DNA of 10,734 nucleotides from JAPLDA01 sp043742705 (lineage in GTDB: Bacteria > Bacteroidota > Bacteroidia > AKYH767-A > 2013-40CM-41-45): the NCBI GenBank assembly GCA_043742705.1, contig JAYTXY010000019.1, positions 1 to 10,734 on the forward strand. Direction: 5' to 3'. This document shows positions 6,229 to 10,734 of the stretch, one piece after another. Within the stretch, counting starts at the first letter, position 1. The number at the start of each line of letters is the position of its first letter. The notes below the pieces were generated by a model. It was not told the DNA's origin. It saw only the letters and a list, made by a program, of their open reading frames with translations, and made no database searches. The position numbers and the translations under genes were made by a program.

Positions 6229-7863
6229 CTATTTCACTAACTCAAATTCCGGATACATCGATTCACGCAATGCCTTGATACTTTCGTCACTGATATATTC
6301 ATCATAACTCATTCTCTTATCAATAATTCCGGAAGGAGTCAATTCAATAATTCTGTTTGCAACTGTCTGCACAAATGCATGATCGTGTGAAGTGAAAAGC
6401 GCCACATGTTTCCAGTCTTTCAATGCGTTATTAAATGCAGTGATGGTTTCAAGATCGAGGTGATTCGTTGGTTCATCGAGGATCAGACAGTTTCCATTCG
6501 CCAGCATCATGCGCGAAACCATGCAGCGGACTTTTTCTCCTCCACTCAACACATTTGATTTCTTCAACACTTCTTCTCCGCTGAATAACATTTTTCCAAG
6601 GAAGCCCCGAATGTTCGTTTCATCTTTATCTGCAGAAAATTGTCTTAACCAATCGATAAGGTTATCGTCACCCGTAAAATATTTTGAGTTGTCATTCGGC
6701 AAATACGATTTAGTAATTGTGCTTCCCCATTTATATTCTCCTGAATCCTGTTTTTCATTTCCCATCAGGATTTCAAAAAAAGTTGAGATAGCACTGTGTT
6801 CTTTGGAAAGAATTACAATCTTATCACCTTTCGTCATGGTGAAAGTGATGTCGTTGAAATACATAGTTCCATCAGCAGAAGACTTGGAAAGAGCTTCCAC
6901 ATGCAATACCTGGTCACCGCAATCACGTTCAGGTTTAAAGATGATACCCGGATATTTTCTTGTTGACGGCTGAATATCATCGATCACCAGTTTCTCTAAC
7001 AACTTTTTACGGCTTGTTGCTTGTCTTGACTTCGATGCATTCGCACTGAAACGCTCCACAAAATCCTGTAATTCTTTTCGCTTGTCTTCAATCTTTTTAT
7101 TCTGATCAGAGCGCTGGCGCAATGCAAGCTGGCTCGACTCATACCAGAACGTATAGTTTCCGGTGTAAAGAGTAATCTTTCCGAAATCGATATCTGCAAC
7201 ATGCGTACATACAGCATCTAAAAAGTGACGATCGTGAGAAACAACGATCACTGTATTTTGAAAATCAGCTAAGAAATTTTCTAACCACGTAATAGTATCA
7301 ACATCAAGATCATTCGTTGGCTCATCAAGCAGCAATATTTCAGGATTACCAAAGAGAGCCTGAGCTAACAACACTCGAACTTTTTCTTTTCCATTCAGTT
7401 CACCCATCAATTTATGATGATACGTTTCTGAAACACCCAAACCACTCAACATATTTGCAGCATCGCTTTCAGCATTCCACCCTTCCATTTCAGCAAACAA
7501 TGTTTCGAGCTCACCGGCTCTTGCACCATCTTCGTCAGAAAAATCAGGCTTTGCATAGATGGCATCTTTTTCCTCCATCACCTTCCACAGTCTTTTATTT
7601 CCCATCAATACAGTTTGCAATACAGGATAACTGTCGAATGCAAAGTGATTCTGGCTTAGCACACTCATGCGCTCGCCCGGTGTGATCACAACTTCTCCTG
7701 TATTCGGATCCACTTCACCGGAAAGAATTTTTAAGAAAGTGGATTTACCGGCACCGTTTGCACCGATAATTCCATAGCAATTGCCGGGAGTAAACTTGAG
7801 ATTAACTTCTTCAAACAAGGTCCGCTTGCCATAACGCAAGGAGAGGTTGGAAACTGATAACAT
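6229..7863 (-). CDS. ybiT: YbiT-like ABC-F family ATPase with a degenerate second nucleotide site
   Basis: ABC-F proteins are soluble twin-ATPase factors that act at the ribosomal E site. The closest match by eye is E. coli YbiT (similar length; shared motifs GxCYGIIGANGAGKST, QNHFAF, ANASKSRQATSR, FLGKMLFS). Of 544 residues, domain 1 has an intact Walker A (GANGAGKS, 34-41), Q71, Walker B LLLDE (Glu181) and the H-switch His210, but a degenerate signature LNGKE (156-160). The interdomain linker spans about 240-310. Domain 2 lacks a working Walker A: the equivalent residues 353-361 are SKEHSAIST, with isoleucine where the lysine should be, and the Q-loop glutamine appears to be proline 389. 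It keeps the signature LSGGE (439-443), Walker B LILDE (Glu464) and the H-switch His493. Thus one composite site (Walker A1 with signature 2) is complete and the other is degenerate on both sides. The frame is intact throughout, so this is not a pseudogene. Confidence 0.93.
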   Translation of the reverse strand: MLSVSNLSLRYGKRTLFEEVNLKFTPGNCYGIIGANGAGKSTFLKILSGEVDPNTGEVVITPGERMSVLSQNHFAFDSYPVLQTVLMGNKRLWKVMEEKDAIYAKPDFSDEDGARAGELETLFAEMEGWNAESDAANMLSGLGVSETYHHKLMGELNGKEKVRVLLAQALFGNPEILLLDEPTNDLDVDTITWLENFLADFQNTVIVVSHDRHFLDAVCTHVADIDFGKITLYTGNYTFWYESSQLALRQRSDQNKKIEDKRKELQDFVERFSANASKSRQATSRKKLLEKLVIDDIQPSTRKYPGIIFKPERDCGDQVLHVEALSKSSADGTMYFNDITFTMTKGDKIVILSKEHSAISTFFEILMGNEKQDSGEYKWGSTITKSYLPNDNSKYFTGDDNLIDWLRQFSADKDETNIRGFLGKMLFSGEEVLKKSNVLSGGEKVRCMVSRMMLANGNCLILDEPTNHLDLETITAFNNALKDWKHVALFTSHDHAFVQTVANRIIELTPSGIIDKRMSYDEYISDESIKALRESMYPEFELVK

Positions 7864-7884
7864 TTAGTGGATTTTTTGGAGCCG

Positions 7885-7892
7885 CGAAGGTA
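7885..7892 (-). promoter_or_regulatory. Candidate -7 promoter element for the ABC-F gene
   Basis: The minus-strand sequence is TACCTTCG followed by CGGC, one mismatch from TAnnTTTG. It lies 21 bases before the ATG at 7863, the same spacing as the mltG candidate, which adds some weight. No convincing TTTG is seen 19-21 nt further upstream. Confidence 0.33.
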
Positions 7893-8048
7893 GGTTAAAA
7901 AATTGGATTTGACGTCATTGTCCTCTCTATTTCAACCATATGTTTTATATAATTCACATGTCCGTGTTTAACACTAAAACCCTCTTCCACAGTGAATTTT
8001 TTTAAGAGCGGTGTATACAGATTTCTTACATAAGATATCTGATGGGCA

Positions 8049-8078
8049 ACTATTTAACTATTAAAACGTCTAAATAGT
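8049..8078. repeat. Inverted repeat upstream of the M23 peptidase gene
   Basis: ACTATTTA (8049-8056) and TAAATAGT (8071-8078) are perfect 8-bp arms around a 14-nt loop. The right arm ends 22 bp before the ATG of the peptidase gene. It could be an operator or a leader hairpin. It is very AT-rich, so chance is a fair alternative. No clear TAnnTTTG promoter could be found in the 237-bp divergent spacer for this gene. Confidence 0.4.
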
Positions 8079-8100
8079 ATTGATATCAAAATCATTGGTC

Positions 8101-9510
8101 ATGGAAAAAAAATCTACCAAACTCTTGCTTGTTTTTCTGTCTGTCTTTTCATTCAACTTAAGCGCCCAAAACATTTCATCAGATGTAGGCTCTGAAGGCA
8201 ACGGATTAATAAAGGAAAATGATGCTGAACATCCATGCATTACTGCTCAGGAATATGAAATTATAGAAAGGCGCTGCGCTGAAAACATAAAACAATTTGG
8301 AATAAATCGTTCAGCAAACAGGACGATGACAGTTTCTCTTGGCTGGCCATTAAGAGCTTCAGCAAGTTTACACGATTGCAGTTATTATCATATTGCGGCT
8401 TACGTAGATCAAAATACTACTGCAGGAGTATTCCAGGATTTCAGTTGCGGAACTAATTCCTACGATGGACATAATGGAACTGACATTGCAACCTGGCCAT
8501 TTAATTTTTATAAGATGGATAACAATCTTGTAGAAGTAGTTGCAGCCGGACCCGGAACTATTATCGACAAGCATGACGGAGAGTTTGACAGAAATTGCTC
8601 TTCAAATAATTTAACCGCAAACTATGTTATCATTCAACATGCTGATGGTTCGGTGGCTTTGTATTGGCACATGAAGAAAAATTCCATTACGTCAGTTGCG
8701 ATCGGACAACCTGTTGCTGCAGGCGACTATTTAGGAGTAGTAGGAAGTTCAGGAAGCGCTTCAGGACCACATTTACATTTTGAAGTCTGGAGTGGCACTA
8801 CGGTTGCGACAAGAAAAGATCCATACGCAGGAGCATGCAATATTTTAAATGCAAATTCATGGTGGACTTCTCAAAAGCCTGCTAAAGAAACTGCCATCAT
8901 TAAAGTTTCGACAAATACTACAGACATTGTTTTTCCTGGTTGCCCCACCACTGAAACACCGAATGAGGCTTCGTCTTTTCAAATTCCGTTTCAAGGTTCA
9001 GGATTATCACCCGGATATGCCAAGTTTTATATTTTCATACGGGATGAAGTAAACGGACTAACAGCAAACCTGAGTATCCTCAATCCAAACAATACAACCT
9101 ATATGTCCTGGACATACAACAGCAATTCTGATAATAAAATTCGCTATTGGGGTTGGTCCAAATTACTTCCGACACTTCCGGGCATTTACACTTTCCAGGC
9201 AACGTACAATTCAATAACCTGCTCCACTACATTTGACATTATTAATCCTGCAACAAGCATTTCAATCCCTGGCACTGCTAATCAACGAACCATTTATCCT
9301 AATCCTTCCAACGGAACTTTCACCATAGAAGGAGAAAATAATAACGAAAGCGAACTTGTAATTTATGATTTGCCGGGAAAAAATATTTTTCAATCTGAGA
9401 TTGTCGGGAATAAATCAGAAATAAATCTACATGTAAAAAGCGGAGTTTATTTTTATGAGTTAAAAGATAAGACTCAATTTATTTCTAGGGGAAAAATTGT
9501 GGTGCAATAA
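8101..9510 (+). CDS. Secreted M23 family metallopeptidase with T9SS type A sorting domain
   Basis: This is a 469-residue exported zinc peptidase of the LytM/lysostaphin type, the family that cuts peptide bridges in peptidoglycan or glycine-rich proteins. A signal peptide covers residues 1-22 (LLLVFLSVFSFNLSA, cleavage before Q23). The M23 domain spans about 120-245. The metal ligands are His124 and Asp128 in GHNGTDIA and His226 in GPHLHFEVW, with His224 and His190 (YWHM) as catalytic partners; all are present. A beta-rich region without a recognised family follows (about 265-385). The C-terminus (about 396-469) is a type A sorting domain: IYPNPSNGTFTIEG, LVIYDLPGK, SGVYFYEL and a terminal KIVVQ. 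It should therefore cross the outer membrane through the type IX system and be released or anchored at the surface. The ATG at 8101 is chosen over the in-frame TTG at 8080 because it gives a standard signal peptide (MEKKSTK then hydrophobic). Eight cysteines in the mature part could form disulphides. Confidence 0.94.
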   Translation: MEKKSTKLLLVFLSVFSFNLSAQNISSDVGSEGNGLIKENDAEHPCITAQEYEIIERRCAENIKQFGINRSANRTMTVSLGWPLRASASLHDCSYYHIAAYVDQNTTAGVFQDFSCGTNSYDGHNGTDIATWPFNFYKMDNNLVEVVAAGPGTIIDKHDGEFDRNCSSNNLTANYVIIQHADGSVALYWHMKKNSITSVAIGQPVAAGDYLGVVGSSGSASGPHLHFEVWSGTTVATRKDPYAGACNILNANSWWTSQKPAKETAIIKVSTNTTDIVFPGCPTTETPNEASSFQIPFQGSGLSPGYAKFYIFIRDEVNGLTANLSILNPNNTTYMSWTYNSNSDNKIRYWGWSKLLPTLPGIYTFQATYNSITCSTTFDIINPATSISIPGTANQRTIYPNPSNGTFTIEGENNNESELVIYDLPGKNIFQSEIVGNKSEINLHVKSGVYFYELKDKTQFISRGKIVVQ

Positions 9511-9619
9511 CATTCGTTAAGTTGTCATATTTTCATTGCAAGATTGCTCTTCAGAATCTAAAACAACGCTGACATTCTTATTTTCCTGCATTAAAAAGTT
9601 TTTCTGGCCCTTATCTAAA

Positions 9620-9637
9620 ATCCGTACCAGTACGGAT
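9620..9637. repeat. 18-bp near-perfect palindrome between the peptidase and ankyrin genes
   Basis: ATCCGTAC-CA-GTACGGAT has perfect 8-bp arms around a 2-nt centre. It sits 110 bp after the peptidase stop codon and 71 bp before the ankyrin gene start. No T-run follows on the plus strand, so it is a poor terminator for the peptidase gene; on the minus strand it is followed by TTTTAG, but no minus-strand gene reads into it. It could be a dimeric regulator's operator or a dispersed short palindromic repeat. Confidence 0.6.
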
Positions 9638-9659
9638 AGGAAAAGACATTTGGCTGATT

Positions 9660-9667
9660 CATCTTTG
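9660..9667 (+). promoter_or_regulatory. Weak candidate -7 element for the ankyrin gene
   Basis: CATCTTTG followed by TTGC matches TAnnTTTG except at the first base. It lies 41 bases before the ATG at 9709. No TTTG is found at the right distance upstream, so support is low. Confidence 0.22.
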
Positions 9668-9708
9668 TTGCATTGTGTTTATCAGTTGAATCATCTAAAT
9701 CCAACCCC

Positions 9709-10734
9709 ATGAAAAGTAAATTTATTTCCTCGCTGTCGATCATCGTATTTCTTTTTTCCTCACACAGTTTTGCCGGTCCTAATGAGGATCTCCTTGCTGC
9801 GTGCAAGGCGGGAAATCTCGAAGCTGCCAGAAAAGCCATTGATGATGGTGCCAAAGTAAATGATCCTGATGCCGCGGGAAATTGCGCAATTACTTCCGCC
9901 TATTATTGGCCAGACATTACCAAACTTCTGCTTGACAAAGGAGCTGATCCGAATGTGGGAACTTACCCTGCCCTGGTGCAGGCATCAGGTAACGGTTCCA
10001 TTGAAGTGATGCAACTATTGCTAGATAAGGGAGCTGATCCGAACAAACCCGGAAAAACAGATCCTGGAGCAACCATCAAAACTTTAATTGAAACTGAAAA
10101 AGCAAAAGGAAAAGATGCCAACAAAGCAACGATCAAAATTTGGGAGAGCATGTTACCGGCTTTGAAACCGACTGATGTGTATGCTTTAAATTCTGCCGTC
10201 ATGAGTACCAACTGTGTTGCTTGCGTACAAATGCTTTTAGCGAAAGGAGCTAAGGTTGAAAATGCCGCTCCAGATGGAAACCTGATTCACACGTTCGCAT
10301 CTTATGGTAAATCAAAAGAAGACAGAAAAAAAACTGCTGCTTTAAACAAACCTGCTATCGAAGCCTACGGAATTAAAGTGCCTGAATGGTTTAACGACTT
10401 ACCCGATGACAGGAACGGAACTCCTGATGAAATGCTTAAACTTCTCCTGTCAAAAGGATTAAACATCAATGAAAAAAATAAAGGTCTGATTGGAAAACCT
10501 CAAAGTCCGCTTCAAGTAGCGCTTGCAGGAGGCTTTGGTAACCAGGATATCATTCATACGTTGATTGATAACGGTGCTGATGTAAAAGAAACAGGAATGA
10601 AAAATGATCCTACTCCATTCACCTCTGAAACAGATAAGCTTGATAAAATAAAAGTGCGATTTGATTTTCCACGCGAAGGAAGACATGGAAACGGTGGTGG
10701 CTATAGCGCAAACATGGAATTGCTGAAAACAAAA
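9709..10734 (+). CDS. Exported ankyrin-repeat protein, N-terminal part (runs off the right edge)
   Basis: The first 342 codons are open with no stop, and the end lies outside the window. A signal peptide is visible at residues 1-22 (MKSKFISSLSIIVFLFSSHS, cleavage after FA), so the mature protein should be periplasmic or exported. Ankyrin-type repeats follow, each ending in a LL..GA..N turn: about 24-56 (DLLAACKAGNLEAARKAIDD), 57-85 (ITKLLLDKGADPN), 86-115 (IEVMQLLLDKGADPN), a repeat near 155-190 (CVQMLLAKGAKVEN) and two near 240-295 (MLKLLLSKGLNIN, IIHTLIDNGADVK). Between repeats 3 and 4 is a lysine-rich insertion (KTLIETEKAKGKDANKATIK), and another insertion separates repeats 4 and 5. The 14-bp string GGAGCTGATCCGAA is repeated exactly at 9940-9953 and 10030-10043, 30 codons apart, pointing to fairly recent repeat duplication or strong codon conservation. 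Ankyrin repeats bind proteins; the partner is unknown. Confidence 0.85.
   Translation, partial: MKSKFISSLSIIVFLFSSHSFAGPNEDLLAACKAGNLEAARKAIDDGAKVNDPDAAGNCAITSAYYWPDITKLLLDKGADPNVGTYPALVQASGNGSIEVMQLLLDKGADPNKPGKTDPGATIKTLIETEKAKGKDANKATIKIWESMLPALKPTDVYALNSAVMSTNCVACVQMLLAKGAKVENAAPDGNLIHTFASYGKSKEDRKKTAALNKPAIEAYGIKVPEWFNDLPDDRNGTPDEMLKLLLSKGLNINEKNKGLIGKPQSPLQVALAGGFGNQDIIHTLIDNGADVKETGMKNDPTPFTSETDKLDKIKVRFDFPREGRHGNGGGYSANMELLKTK

Noticed and set aside
6509..6973. 154-codon plus-strand open frame inside the ABC-F gene
   Set aside because: It is antisense to a well-supported coding region and shows no recognisable domain; it is a shadow frame.
7910..7917. Palindrome TGACGTCA in the ABC-F/M23 spacer
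   Set aside because: A single 8-bp palindrome is expected by chance at this scale and no second copy or adjoining symmetry is seen.
8080..8100. TTG start for the M23 peptidase adding seven residues
   Set aside because: The ATG at 8101 produces a typical signal peptide with a charged start; the extension would disturb it.
1..10734. Search for a defence system, toxin-antitoxin pair, phage remnant, IS element or RNA gene
   Set aside because: No transposase, integrase, reverse transcriptase, nuclease, toxin-antitoxin pair, tRNA or rRNA signal could be identified in the frames or spacers read by eye.

Overview
The window looks like a chromosomal segment of a Bacteroidota bacterium with moderate to low GC, probably a free-living or environmental member of the Chitinophagales/Sphingobacteriales type. 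Three things support this. A secreted protein ends in a type IX secretion (T9SS) type A sorting domain (YPNPSNGTFTI...). Two minus-strand genes have TAnnTTTG-like -7 elements a short distance upstream. Shine-Dalgarno sequences are mostly absent. The genus cannot be fixed from the sequence alone.

Layout. Positions 1-7863 are mostly minus-strand housekeeping and regulatory genes. Read in transcription order they are: a YbiT-like ABC-F ATPase (7863-6229); a CvfB-like S1 RNA-binding protein (6067-5213) overlapping the rRNA pseudouridine synthase gene rluF (5232-4486); an OmpR/PhoB-type response regulator (4396-3707) and its PhoR-like histidine kinase (3583-2534); the endolytic transglycosylase gene mltG (1869-805); and the start of a phosphoglucomutase/phosphomannomutase gene (719 to beyond the left edge). 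One small unrecognised gene (1989-2351) lies on the plus strand, divergent from mltG and convergent with the kinase gene. From 8101 the plus strand carries a T9SS-targeted M23 metallopeptidase (8101-9510) and the start of an exported ankyrin-repeat protein (9709 to beyond the right edge).

The genes fall into three themes: translation and ribosome function (ABC-F, CvfB, RluF), envelope signalling (RR/HK), and cell-wall or surface work (MltG, the M23 peptidase, possibly the ankyrin protein). The sugar-phosphate mutase could feed envelope precursors. No tRNA, rRNA, CRISPR array, insertion sequence, prophage or recognisable defence system is visible. No gene-free stretch exceeds 300 bases; the longest are 7864-8100 and 9511-9708.

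The two most distinctive observations are these. (1) Three intergenic spacers (around 2366-2496, 3598-3657 and 6117-6217) each hold a large imperfect inverted repeat. All are built from degenerate 7-8 nt words such as AAGTGAG, AAGTGTG and AAGTAAC, so they share an architecture but not an identical sequence. (2) The ABC-F protein has a strongly asymmetric pair of ATP sites. The Walker A and Q-loop of domain 2 and the signature of domain 1 are all degenerate, so one composite site should be dead and the other intact.
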